Shown: positions 7,153 through 16,253 of the stretch, piece after piece
Layout: each line of letters begins with the position of its first letter
Numbering within the stretch: position 1 is the stretch's first letter
DNA from: an uncultured Granulosicoccaceae bacterium
Lineage (GTDB): Bacteria > Pseudomonadota > Gammaproteobacteria > Granulosicoccales > Granulosicoccaceae
DNA length: 34,616 nucleotides
Assembly: GCA_938038175.1 (NCBI GenBank)
Contig: CALHRQ010000025.1
Coordinates: 1-34,616, forward strand
Reading direction: 5' to 3'
Notes under the pieces: model-generated
The model's input: only the letters and a program-made list of their open reading frames with translations
Databases searched by the model: none
Told to the model about the DNA's origin: nothing
Made by a program: the position numbers and the translations under genes

Positions 7153-10100
7153 TTACGCAGCAGACTGATCTGAAGGATCAGCCTCAAACAAGGCAAGAAT
7201 TTCATCTGCAGTGAGGTTCTGCATTGCTGTCTCTTCACCTTCACCCAGTGTTTCGTCTGCGAGCACTTTCTTACGCTGTTGCATGGCCAGAATTTTCTCT
7301 TCTACCGTGTTACTTGCGACTAGTTTGTAAATAAACACAGGTTTGGTTTGGCCAATACGGTGGGCACGATCACTGGCTTGGTTTTCAACTGCCGGGTTCC
7401 ACCAGGGGTCGTAATGAATTACTGTATCTGCTGCGGTAAGGTTTAAACCAGTTCCACCAGCTTTTAAGCTGATTAAAAATAATGGCACATCGCCATGCTG
7501 AAACGCATCGATCACCTCATCACGCTTGCGCGTTCGGCCGGTGAGTTTGACGTATTGAATATTGGCGGTATTGAGTTCGGATTCGATAAGGCCAAGCATT
7601 TCGGTAAATTGTGAAAACAATAAAATCTTTTTGCCTTCAGCTATTAACTCTTGCAGCATTGATAAGAGCAATTCAGTTTTAGCGGATTCAACGATGCCCC
7701 TGGCTGTATCGAGTTTTACAAGCTTGGGGTGGCAACAGGTTTGACGAAGTTTTAGCAAGGCGTCGAGCATTTCGATATGGCTCTTGCCAAGGCCACGTTG
7801 TGATAATAGCTGCCGCACACGATGTTCCATCGTTACACGGATACTTTCGTACAAGCGCGCTTGCGGGCCATCGAGCGCCACCTCTCTGATGATCTCGGTT
7901 TTTGGTGGCAGTTCTGAAGCCACTTGCTCTTTGCGCCTGCGCAGCAAAAAAGGCCTGATAAGTTCGCCAAGGCGTTTTTGTCTTTCGATGCTGCCATGTG
8001 TTTCTATGGGAGAGCGAAAGTAGCGGTTAAAGTGTTTGCGTGTACCTAAAAAGCCTGGCATTAAAAAGTCGAACTGTGACCATAGTTCGCCCAGATGATT
8101 TTCAAGTGGTGTACCGGTTAGGCACAAGCGCCGACTGATGGGCAGCGTTTTAAGCGCTTGTGTGACTTTGGCTGCAGGGTTTTTAATTGCCTGTGATTCG
8201 TCAAGTACCACAAAGCCAAACTGCTGCTTTGCCAAAAATTCTATATCGCGGGTAACCAAGGCATAACTTGTTATCACGATATCGACTTTGTCATTGGCGA
8301 AGTCTTTGGCTTTACGATCGCTGCCATGCCAGATTTGTGTGCGCAGCTCTGGTGTAAAGCGTGCTGATTCTCGCGACCAATTACCCAGCAAGCTCGTGGG
8401 GGCGACGATCAGTGTGGGTAATGTCAGGCGGCCGATAGTACGCTCGTGTAACAGATGCGCAAGTGTTTGCAGGGTTTTGCCAAGCCCCATATCGTCCGCC
8501 AGTATGCCGTTAAATCCATATTCGGCTAAAAAGCCAAGCCAGCCAACACCATCAAGCTGGTAGGCACGCAGATTGGCTTCAAGGCCCTTTGGCATTTCAG
8601 GGTTTTCGATGCCTTCAAAGGCGAGCAATTTCTCGCCCAGGGCAAAAATATCCTGAGCGCCATGCCAGCGAATATCCAGGCCTTGTTCCTGCCAGTGCTG
8701 GTCAAGATCATCCAGCGCACCTGCACGCTGTCGTGGTAAGCGCAGATGTGCATCTTCTGACGGGTTATCAAACATTTCCAGCAGTGTTTCAGCGACAGGT
8801 GCAAAAACTTCTGGTGCAACCTCAAGCCATTCACCACTTTCTGATTGCAACAATATGGATTGGTCACGGCTGTCAGACTGTAACCATTCAATTACCAGAG
8901 GCAAAAGATTAAAAGTTTGTGTGCCATGTTTTAGTTGCAGTGCCATATCAAACCAGCTAGACGTGCTGTCGCTTAAGGTCGCCTCAATAGTGGTAACCGG
9001 CGTAAAATCAAGGTCAAATGGCTCGCGGGTTTGTATTTTCCAACCCTCAGCAGACAGGCTTGTCCGCTCTGCCATCAGTTGATGCCAGTTGCGCGCAATA
9101 GTCTGGACATCACGCGAACGTGGGCGCCTGTCAGCCCGCGAGAAAAACGCTGGATCGCTTTGCATGGCAGATTCGAATTCAGTAAAGCGTTTGCCAAATT
9201 CAACTGAATAACGTGTTTCTGCAGCAAGATCCCTTGTCAGCATCAATGGTTTGCCGTCGGCTGTTTTTCCTTCTAATGTGGCATCGGCTTCCATGCCATC
9301 AAAGGGCAATAAATAATCACCATAACGAAAGCGTATGGATGCGTAAAAATCGCGTATGTCTGCGCTGTCTTCACGTGACTGTAAAACGAGTAAGGGTTCC
9401 GGACTGACATCAACGCGCACAAAATTGGGCTCAACCGGTAATGGAAGAGATGCATCTGGCAGACGGGATGCGAGGTAGTTGCTGACCGCCTGTGCGTGTG
9501 CGACAGGGAGCTCTGGTGCATCAATCAGATTTCCTAGAATGGATACTGGCGGTACCTTGTGCAGAGGCCCGCACTGCAGTGTGTCTGTGTCGACATACCA
9601 GGGCGGGTCAGCAGGAATCAGCTGCCAGTTTTCCGTTTCGGGAAGCGTTATTCCAAGTTTCATGCTCTCGTTGTCTGAGCTTGCCCAATCGAAGTCCAGC
9701 GTTTTAGGCTGGCCATGCATCAGTGGCTGTTCGCGATCATCCCCCCAATAACAGCGGCCTGTATCGATGAGTTTATTCATCAGTAAGTGGCCAATGTCAC
9801 CCTGAATTGTCAGGGTGCGGTAGGTGAAATCCGTGTGTCGGCCAACCGCGAGTTCGAGTATTGAGCGATCACTTTGTAACACCCAATCTGGATGATGGTA
9901 ATGGCCGTGATACCGATAGGCCGTTTCTTTCCCGTAGCCACCACGTTTGAGTAGCCTGCTTTGCAGGATTTCGAGCGTGATGCCAGCTTTGTTTTGCGTG
10001 AGCGAATTAACATCAAGTTGATAGAACAGGAGTGGTTCGCCTGGCTCGTGATGTTCGTGCCGTGCCGAGACACCTTTGCCTTGATCGACGAGCCGTTGTA

Positions 10101-10437
10101 ACCAGCGATTAACCGCACGTAATGCCTGATCATCGGCTGTAGGGGTTGCTGATTGCTTGTCAATCCAGCACAGCAATGCGGCTGCAATGTGTTTGCAATT
10201 ATGGTGCACCGGGCAGGTACACTCGCCATCGAGCCGATGTGCAGCAATAAGTGTGCGCTGCTGGTAGGGTTCGTTTTCGGTCCCCTGCACAGAGCTGTAC
10301 AACACACTACCATCCGCAACCCAGTCCAGTTCTTTCACCGCGCCGCTGGTTTTATAGACACGGCCGCGTGAAGTCGCCACAGAGCCGCATAGCTCAATGA
10401 CATCATCAAAATTAATTACGCGTGGCGGGATGTTCAC
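7153..10437 (-). CDS. SWIM zinc-finger SNF2-family ATPase/helicase
   Basis: This 1094-residue protein begins with GTG at 10437. An N-terminal SWIM zinc finger is visible as C73-x-C75...C81-x-H83 (CTCPVHHNCKH). Residues 95-610 are a long non-catalytic region. The SNF2 motor covers about 620-1075: LRAYQLDGVGWLGFL (Q-motif region), ADDMGLGKT (Walker A, 648-655), VLDESQAIKN (motif II, DESQ in place of DEAH), LTGTPLEN (motif III), LFSQFTEML, and LKAGGTGLNLTAADTVIHYDPWWNPAVENQASDRAHRIGQ (motifs V and VI). SNF2 proteins translocate on double-stranded DNA and remodel protein-DNA complexes; bacterial RapA recycles RNA polymerase. The SWIM finger suggests DNA or protein binding. The specific role is unknown. 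It is downstream of patZ and the hydrolase on the same strand, 127 bp after the hydrolase, so it may have its own promoter. Confidence 0.92.
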   Translation of the reverse strand: MNIPPRVINFDDVIELCGSVATSRGRVYKTSGAVKELDWVADGSVLYSSVQGTENEPYQQRTLIAAHRLDGECTCPVHHNCKHIAAALLCWIDKQSATPTADDQALRAVNRWLQRLVDQGKGVSARHEHHEPGEPLLFYQLDVNSLTQNKAGITLEILQSRLLKRGGYGKETAYRYHGHYHHPDWVLQSDRSILELAVGRHTDFTYRTLTIQGDIGHLLMNKLIDTGRCYWGDDREQPLMHGQPKTLDFDWASSDNESMKLGITLPETENWQLIPADPPWYVDTDTLQCGPLHKVPPVSILGNLIDAPELPVAHAQAVSNYLASRLPDASLPLPVEPNFVRVDVSPEPLLVLQSREDSADIRDFYASIRFRYGDYLLPFDGMEADATLEGKTADGKPLMLTRDLAAETRYSVEFGKRFTEFESAMQSDPAFFSRADRRPRSRDVQTIARNWHQLMAERTSLSAEGWKIQTREPFDLDFTPVTTIEATLSDSTSSWFDMALQLKHGTQTFNLLPLVIEWLQSDSRDQSILLQSESGEWLEVAPEVFAPVAETLLEMFDNPSEDAHLRLPRQRAGALDDLDQHWQEQGLDIRWHGAQDIFALGEKLLAFEGIENPEMPKGLEANLRAYQLDGVGWLGFLAEYGFNGILADDMGLGKTLQTLAHLLHERTIGRLTLPTLIVAPTSLLGNWSRESARFTPELRTQIWHGSDRKAKDFANDKVDIVITSYALVTRDIEFLAKQQFGFVVLDESQAIKNPAAKVTQALKTLPISRRLCLTGTPLENHLGELWSQFDFLMPGFLGTRKHFNRYFRSPIETHGSIERQKRLGELIRPFLLRRRKEQVASELPPKTEIIREVALDGPQARLYESIRVTMEHRVRQLLSQRGLGKSHIEMLDALLKLRQTCCHPKLVKLDTARGIVESAKTELLLSMLQELIAEGKKILLFSQFTEMLGLIESELNTANIQYVKLTGRTRKRDEVIDAFQHGDVPLFLISLKAGGTGLNLTAADTVIHYDPWWNPAVENQASDRAHRIGQTKPVFIYKLVASNTVEEKILAMQQRKKVLADETLGEGEETAMQNLTADEILALFEADPSDQSAA

Positions 10438-10564
10438 CGTACGATTGTAACCGGATAAGTTGGACGGTATTGTTTTTTGATGAACTTTTTCTGTCGGTTT
10501 TTTACTTCAAGAGTAAATTGATATTGCCTGATGCTCATGTTGCCGCTGACGGTTAATTGGTGGC

Positions 10565-11449
10565 CTAACCTCCCAGCGCAGGAGTTGTGCCTAAAAACCG
10601 ATTAATGGCGGCGGCGACGGGTTCGGGTGTGTCCATATGTAAATGATGATGCCCGGCCAGTGTGATACTTTGATGGTCTTTTATTAGTGCAAGCCGTGCG
10701 CCGGTGTCGTCTCGGGATGTCAGGAATCCATCTTTTGCGACAATGCTCAAAACCTGACAAGCAATACTTTCGTTAACCTTTCTGACATGTGCCTCCGTCA
10801 GCCGGTGTGCTGTGGATATGCGCAGCTTCGGATCAAAGCGCCAGCGCCAGCCGTCTTCATGCTGTGATAGCTGCCGGTCTATGATGAGTTGCGCTGAGCG
10901 CTGTTCCATTTTCGCGGCACGCAGGCGAGATGCGGTGGCATCATGCTTCTCTTTATAAATGCGCGATTTATAACGATCTGGTTCCAGTTGCTCCGAAATC
11001 GACTGGCTCAAGCGGCTCACAAAATCATCTGGTTCGCTGGTTAACGCGCCGCTGGATTCGATCAGTATCAACGACTGTACTTTCTCTGGCTGGGCGGCAG
11101 CCACCAGCGGGGCAATGATGCCGCCTAAAGAATGTCCTGTGATGTGACACTGTTGCCAACCCAGCGCATCAATACAGGCGGCTGCCCAAAAAGCACTGTC
11201 CGGTACGCTGTACGTTGAATTAAGGTAACTTGAATAGCCGTGACCTGGCATATCCACCGCAACCAGATCAATATTGGGTAGAAACGGCATCAGAGGAACA
11301 AAACTGTTGGCGTTATCAAGCCAGCCGTGAAGACACAACATTTTTGGCGCATCGCTACTGTCCGCTTTGCGATGGCGGATGCCGGCAATGGTTATATCGC
11401 CGATCTGCAGCTTAATGGCTTCGGGGCGCGGAGACTCTGGTGGTGGCAT
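10565..11449 (-). CDS. Alpha/beta-fold hydrolase
   Basis: This 294-residue soluble alpha/beta hydrolase starts at ATG 11449, 18 bp after the patZ stop, so the two form an operon. The oxyanion loop is LCLHGWLDNANSF, the strand-4 region reads VAVDMPGHGYSS, and the nucleophile elbow is GHSLGG. The acid is likely in AKDGFLTSRD, and the C-terminal catalytic His lies in GHHHLHMD. The HGWLDN and GHSLGG motifs resemble the serine-hydrolase-like (SERHL/MEST) group. The substrate is not predictable. Co-transcription with a lysine acetyltransferase hints at an acyl-thioester or acyl-ester substrate, but that is inference only. Confidence 0.85.
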   Translation of the reverse strand: MPPPESPRPEAIKLQIGDITIAGIRHRKADSSDAPKMLCLHGWLDNANSFVPLMPFLPNIDLVAVDMPGHGYSSYLNSTYSVPDSAFWAAACIDALGWQQCHITGHSLGGIIAPLVAAAQPEKVQSLILIESSGALTSEPDDFVSRLSQSISEQLEPDRYKSRIYKEKHDATASRLRAAKMEQRSAQLIIDRQLSQHEDGWRWRFDPKLRISTAHRLTEAHVRKVNESIACQVLSIVAKDGFLTSRDDTGARLALIKDHQSITLAGHHHLHMDTPEPVAAAINRFLGTTPALGG

Positions 11450-11467
11450 GCTTATCTAATAAAATTG

Positions 11468-14152
11468 TTAATTGATGTTTTCAAGCTTGTCGGGTTCTTC
11501 AGGCGTAACAGGTTTTAGGGTGTAAACAAGCACTTCATTGTCTTCAGGGTTTTTACTTGCAATAAAGCCAAGGCTTTTCATCAGCCCGCGCATACCGGCG
11601 TTGGTAACCAGGACATCACCAATAAGCTCTTTGATACCTTGCTCTGCAGCGTGCGCAATCACTTGCTTCATTAGCGCTTTGGCGAGCCCGTGGCCTTGCC
11701 ATTCGTCTGCTACAGACACGGCAAATTCACCGCTTTGTTTATCGTTACTCATAGCGTAGCGGCTGACACCAGCAACGACACCGCTGCCGCTATCGGCAAC
11801 AGCGACAAACGCCATTTGCCGGTCGTAATCCAGCTTGGTAAATTGCGCGACCATCTGCGGTGAAAGCTCATTAATGGCATGCATGAATCTAAAGTAGCGC
11901 GATTCTGCCGACATGTTGCTCACCATGTTTCGAATCGACTCGCCGTCCTCTGGCCGGATAGGCCGCAGTTGCACACTCTTGCCGTGTTTAAGTTGTACCA
12001 GTTTCATCCATTGCCATGGATAAGGGTGAATGGCCAGATGATCATAGCGCTTTTTAGTGTTGGATTTTTCCAGTACCACATGCACTTCCAATGCAACCGC
12101 ACCATTGTCAGACACGCGCACAGGGTTGATATCCAGCGAATACAGCTCTGGTAGTTCGCAAGCCATTTCGGACAAACGCCGAAGGACATGTGCTGCACCT
12201 TTTTTGTCCACTGGTGGTTTGTGCCGGAACTCACCAAGGTAGGTGGCAATATCAGGTTGTGATAACAGATCTTCAATAAGAAAGTTATTCAGTGGTGGAA
12301 GCTGTACCGCGTGTTGTAACAATAGTGGTGTGAGATCACCGCCGATACCAACCGAAATAATGGGACCGAAGGTGGCATCCTGCCTGATACTCATTGCCAG
12401 ACTGCGTGAATTACTTTGCTGATACATCGCTTCAACTAACACACCACGGAACTCTGCATCTGGTCTTAATAAGCCCGTTTGTTCGACCATTTGATTGTAG
12501 GCATGTTGTAAAGCGTGTTCATCTTTTATGTCAAGGCGCGTACCCACTACGCTGGCTTTATACAAGATATTGGGTGACACCAGTTTCATGGCTACGGGAT
12601 AGCCGATTTTTGCTGCCGCTTTTATGGCGTCCTCAACAGATGTAACACGCTGTGCAGGCAGTACATCAATGTCAAAAAAGCCAAGCAGTGTGCGGGTTTT
12701 CTGTGGGCCTAAAACACGCTCGCCAGTGCTCAAAGCGGACGCAATGAGTTGTTTTGCTGATGCCGCATCTGCACGTGTAAAGCGTGAGGCTGGATTAGGT
12801 AGTTGCAACAACTGCTGCTGGCTAAGCCAATAACGTTTTAAAAAATCCGCTGCATCACATGTAGCTTCAGGGGTGCTGAAGCTTGGTATATTGGCTTCGG
12901 TTAATAGCTCACGGCTGCTCTGCACACTGCTTTCTCCCATAAAGCTTGCCAGTATCGGTAATGTTTTGGATTGACATTCAACAATGACATTGGCGATGGC
13001 TTTTGGGTCATTACGTGCATCGGGTGCAAATACAATCAACAGCGCATCAAAGCAGTTGCTGGCTTTTAATATCTCAATTGTTTTTTTATATTGCTCAGGC
13101 AAGGCTTCGCGATCGCGCAGTACAAACGGGTTGCCACCTTTAACTAAAACACCGAACTGTTTGCGCAACGCGCTGGATTCTTCGTTTGTGAGTTGCGGCA
13201 GAACAAACTGCTTTGCTGCGCATTGTTCGTAAGCCAACATTGCAGGCGCTGCACCATTGCTGACAATCGCCAGGTGCTTGCCTTTTATGCGTATGCCTGA
13301 TGTGAGTATTTTGGCTGCCGAGAATACATTGGAAAACGCTCTGACTCTGACAACTCCAGCGCGGCGCAAAGCGGCTTGCATAACATGTTCGCTGGAAAAA
13401 ACCTGCCCAGTACGTGTCATGGCATCGCAGTGGCGTGCCGCATTATGGGTTGATTTCATCACGACGACGGGTTTTATTCGTGCCGCCGAACTGATCGCGC
13501 TTAAAAAAGCCCTTGGTTGGTGAACACGATCAAGATAGACAATGATGGCATCGGTATGGTGATCCTCTGCTAAAAGATCAAGTAAGTCTGGCAGGGTGAT
13601 ATCAGTGTCGATGCCAGTGGATAGTACGGCAGAAAAACCCACACCAGAGGAATCGGCCCAGTCGACAATGGCAGCACCAAGCGATGCTGATTGCGTAACA
13701 ATGGCAAGCGAGCCTTTATTGACAGCAGTGGTTGAAAAGCTGGCATTCAATTGTAAGTGAGGACGAATGATGCCGGCGCAATATGGGCCGAGTAATCGTA
13801 TATTCAATTTACGTGCGAATGCGTGTAAGGATTTACTGTCGCGCACGGCGGACATCACGATAGCAACTTTGACCCCAAGCTTGGCGGCATCCTGCAAACT
13901 GCGCTCGACTATACGCTCTGGTACTAAAACAATAACAATATCGGGGATTTCGGGTGCTTTTGAAATTGATTTGTAGCAGGGTGTGTCCAACACCGTTTTG
14001 TAACGCGGGTTGACAAAATACAGTGGCCCCTCGAATTTACCTTTTATCAAACTGCTGGCAACAGCATGCCCCTGCGATCCGGTTCGATCACTGGCACCAA
14101 TAAGTGCCAAGGAGCCGGGATTGAGCAACTTGTTGAGATGGATGGTGGACAT
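11468..14152 (-). CDS. patZ: PatZ-type protein lysine acetyltransferase (Acd-like domain plus GNAT)
   Basis: The roughly 894-residue protein has the Pat/PatZ layout: CoA-binding Rossmann domain (LNPGSLALIGASDRTGSQG), succinyl-CoA-ligase-like domain (IVSNGAAPAMLAYEQ, very like E. coli PatZ), ATP-grasp (about 480-700), and a C-terminal GNAT (VQLRPIRPEDGESIRNMVSNMSAESRYFRFM...EWQGHGLAKALMKQ). PatZ acetylates protein lysines, classically shutting off acetyl-CoA synthetase, with acetyl-CoA as donor. The phospho-His of active NDP-forming acyl-CoA synthetases (SHTGAL) is replaced here (TRTGQV), so ligase activity is probably lost, as in PatZ. SGEFAVSVADEW holds the likely catalytic Glu of the GNAT. 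The track starts at GTG 14170; I prefer ATG 14152 (MSTIHLNKLL), which matches the PatZ N-terminus. It is divergent from a deacetylase-family gene and first in an operon with the hydrolase. Confidence 0.88.
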   Translation of the reverse strand: MSTIHLNKLLNPGSLALIGASDRTGSQGHAVASSLIKGKFEGPLYFVNPRYKTVLDTPCYKSISKAPEIPDIVIVLVPERIVERSLQDAAKLGVKVAIVMSAVRDSKSLHAFARKLNIRLLGPYCAGIIRPHLQLNASFSTTAVNKGSLAIVTQSASLGAAIVDWADSSGVGFSAVLSTGIDTDITLPDLLDLLAEDHHTDAIIVYLDRVHQPRAFLSAISSAARIKPVVVMKSTHNAARHCDAMTRTGQVFSSEHVMQAALRRAGVVRVRAFSNVFSAAKILTSGIRIKGKHLAIVSNGAAPAMLAYEQCAAKQFVLPQLTNEESSALRKQFGVLVKGGNPFVLRDREALPEQYKKTIEILKASNCFDALLIVFAPDARNDPKAIANVIVECQSKTLPILASFMGESSVQSSRELLTEANIPSFSTPEATCDAADFLKRYWLSQQQLLQLPNPASRFTRADAASAKQLIASALSTGERVLGPQKTRTLLGFFDIDVLPAQRVTSVEDAIKAAAKIGYPVAMKLVSPNILYKASVVGTRLDIKDEHALQHAYNQMVEQTGLLRPDAEFRGVLVEAMYQQSNSRSLAMSIRQDATFGPIISVGIGGDLTPLLLQHAVQLPPLNNFLIEDLLSQPDIATYLGEFRHKPPVDKKGAAHVLRRLSEMACELPELYSLDINPVRVSDNGAVALEVHVVLEKSNTKKRYDHLAIHPYPWQWMKLVQLKHGKSVQLRPIRPEDGESIRNMVSNMSAESRYFRFMHAINELSPQMVAQFTKLDYDRQMAFVAVADSGSGVVAGVSRYAMSNDKQSGEFAVSVADEWQGHGLAKALMKQVIAHAAEQGIKELIGDVLVTNAGMRGLMKSLGFIASKNPEDNEVLVYTLKPVTPEEPDKLENIN

Positions 14153-14263
14153 CTCTTGATAGTACCGCACCGCATGACTTTGTGCTTTTGCTGTTATTGG
14201 ACAAACACTTGAGAAGGTTGCGCTGGTATATTGTCATCAGTCCACTTGCAACTCTTTTTTACT

Positions 14264-15190
14264 ATGGCTACTGCGCTCATCACCCACAGCGATTGCGAAT
14301 TGCATGAAATCAGCCCTGGTCATCCTGAGTGCCCGCAACGTATCGGCGCAGTCCTGGATCAGCTGAAAAAAGAGGATGTGTATGATTATCTTCAGCACTT
14401 CGAAGCACCTGTGGCTGAGCATGATGCGCCTCTGTTGGTGCATCCTGATAGCTATGTTCAACAGATAGTGCAGAGTTCGCCCTCTACTGGTTCAGTTCAA
14501 CTGGATGCAGACACGGCAATGAACCCGCATTCTTTGCAAGCTGCTTTACGCGGTGTGGGTGCTGGCATGCTGGCGACCGACAAGGTTATCGCAGGTGAGG
14601 TGGATAATGCGTTTTGTCTTGTTCGACCGCCGGGTCATCATGCCGAAACGGCGCAGGCGATGGGGTTCTGCTTTTTTGGCAATATTGCCATTGCAGCTCG
14701 CCATGCAGTTGTTAATAAAGGGCTGGAGCGCGTTGCGATTGTTGATTTTGATGTGCATCACGGCAATGGCACGGAAGACCTTGTAGACGGCGATAAATCC
14801 ATTTTGTTTTGTTCATCATTTCAGCATCCGTTTTATCCAGGTGGTTATCGGCCATCGGTTGCAGGACAGCGAGTTAACGTGCCATTGGCTGCGGGTATTG
14901 GCAGCGATGCTTTTAGAGATGCCATTAATAAAGAGTGGTTGCCTGCACTCAACAGCTTCAAGCCACAGATGTTATTTATCAGTGCTGGTTTTGATGCGCA
15001 TGCGGATGATCCCTTGGCCAGTCTTGACCTTGCTGATAACGATTTCAGCTGGATAACAGAGCAGCTAATGACGGTGGCAGATAAACACAGCGATGGGCGC
15101 ATAGTATCGATGTTGGAAGGTGGCTATTCGCTACCCGCCCTGGGTAGAAGCGCAACAGCGCACATACGCGCGCTGATGCGTTTGTCTTGA
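14264..15190 (+). CDS. Histone-deacetylase-family protein (Zn-dependent deacetylase)
   Basis: The protein belongs to the arginase/deacetylase fold shared by eukaryotic HDACs, bacterial HDAC-like amidohydrolases, acetylpolyamine amidohydrolases and AcuC. Visible motifs are HPECPQRI near the N-terminus, LVRPPGHHAE (tandem active-site His), IVDFDVHHGNGTEDL (zinc Asp and His), SAGFDAHADDP (second zinc Asp) and LEGGYS. All catalytic positions are intact, so the enzyme should be active on N-acetyl groups of lysine or polyamines. The track starts at TTG 14231; ATG 14264 (MATALITHSDC) fits the family better, though neither has a good Shine-Dalgarno sequence. It is transcribed away from patZ, 111 bp apart, suggesting paired control of protein acetylation. 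Substrate choice between protein and small molecule is open. Confidence 0.88.
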   Translation: MATALITHSDCELHEISPGHPECPQRIGAVLDQLKKEDVYDYLQHFEAPVAEHDAPLLVHPDSYVQQIVQSSPSTGSVQLDADTAMNPHSLQAALRGVGAGMLATDKVIAGEVDNAFCLVRPPGHHAETAQAMGFCFFGNIAIAARHAVVNKGLERVAIVDFDVHHGNGTEDLVDGDKSILFCSSFQHPFYPGGYRPSVAGQRVNVPLAAGIGSDAFRDAINKEWLPALNSFKPQMLFISAGFDAHADDPLASLDLADNDFSWITEQLMTVADKHSDGRIVSMLEGGYSLPALGRSATAHIRALMRLS

Positions 15191-15293
15191 TGCCTTTTTT
15201 AAAATTGAATTTCAGCTGAACGAAGCTTTAGGGTTCACAAGATCAGGCTCTGCTAGCTCAGTATGAGGAGCATGTATACGCCTGTTGTCAACA

Positions 15294-16253
15294 TCAGGCA
15301 CCAAACTGATTTTTAAACGCAGCGTTGAATTTATCAAGCTCCGCTGCCGGTAAAAAATTAATACCCGCTGCCGCTTTTCGTCCGCCACCTGTTTCAAACT
15401 GCCGGCATAGCTCATCAGCACCGGTTTTGTTTTCGAGCGGAGCTCGCACGCTTACGAGGTATCCATCGCCCGGCAAAGTGCTTAACATGGCATGCGCACG
15501 CGCTGGGTTCTGCTGTGCAAGGTCGTTTGCGTAAACACCGCTGACGCGTCTGGCAAAAGCATCTTCTGGAAAGATAAACAGCGCTGTTCTATCGCTTGCA
15601 TCAAATGGCTTTGTGCTTTTCGCCTTTTGCATGTCACTATTATAGCCTTCGTTTAATTCGGTAAAGGCTTTGTCGTTTTCGATGAAATCGAATGGATTTG
15701 TGTATGGCTTTACGCGTTCATAGAGGTCTGCAGGTGCAAAAAACAGATCATCAAGTGAGCTGCCGTAACCATTGTAATTAAGTAAAGTGCCGAGTGTTTT
15801 AAGCTGTTCAAGTTGCGCATCGCTAAGCTGTAGAGGCTTGGCGGCAGTTGCAGCGCTTTCAAAAAGATTATCCCCAAACGCGGCAGTTACAGCCCAGGCA
15901 AGGTGAGCGCTGTTAAGTAGCTGGTTAACAATAAGGCCGGTACAGGTGTTGGCATCGGTATCAATGTGCGCGCTCAAGTTTTTGGCAGCAGGAATGTCAC
16001 CGCTAAAATGATGATCGCAATATTGCACATCAATGCCAGCCTCAAGTAAAGGCAATAAGGCATCTCGGTTTTTATCCATTGATATATCCAGCACCGTCAC
16101 GCTGTTAGTTCCTTCTACCGGTACTTGTTTTACCAGATTGATATCGCGCTTTACGCCTGTTACCAAGGTGCTGTCTTTAGGCTCTGCCAGGCGCAATTGG
16201 TGAAGTGCGCAAATACCATCGGCGTCGCCATTGAATACATCGTAGTGGGTCAT
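15294..16253 (-). CDS. DHH/DHHA1-family phosphoesterase
   Basis: The 319-residue protein has the DHH layout: FNGDADGICALHQL (motif I Asp pair), VLDISMDKNRD (motif II), YCDHHFSGDIP (the DHH motif), then a C-terminal DHHA1 domain ending GGGRKAAAGINF. The family includes RecJ, NrnA oligoribonucleases, cyclic-dinucleotide phosphodiesterases and polyphosphatases; all use two Mn ions. In DHHA1 the usual GGGH substrate motif reads GGGR here, which may change specificity away from typical nanoRNA or cyclic-dinucleotide substrates. Its ATG overlaps the pyrD stop by 4 nt (translational coupling), so it is co-expressed with pyrimidine synthesis. It might clear short nucleotides, but no substrate can be proven from sequence. 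Confidence 0.85.
   Translation of the reverse strand: MTHYDVFNGDADGICALHQLRLAEPKDSTLVTGVKRDINLVKQVPVEGTNSVTVLDISMDKNRDALLPLLEAGIDVQYCDHHFSGDIPAAKNLSAHIDTDANTCTGLIVNQLLNSAHLAWAVTAAFGDNLFESAATAAKPLQLSDAQLEQLKTLGTLLNYNGYGSSLDDLFFAPADLYERVKPYTNPFDFIENDKAFTELNEGYNSDMQKAKSTKPFDASDRTALFIFPEDAFARRVSGVYANDLAQQNPARAHAMLSTLPGDGYLVSVRAPLENKTGADELCRQFETGGGRKAAAGINFLPAAELDKFNAAFKNQFGA

Noticed and set aside
10495-10525. TTTACT-TCAAG-AGTAAA hairpin between the hydrolase and SNF2 genes as a terminator
   Set aside because: The stem is short and AT-rich, and no T-run follows on the minus strand where termination would be needed.
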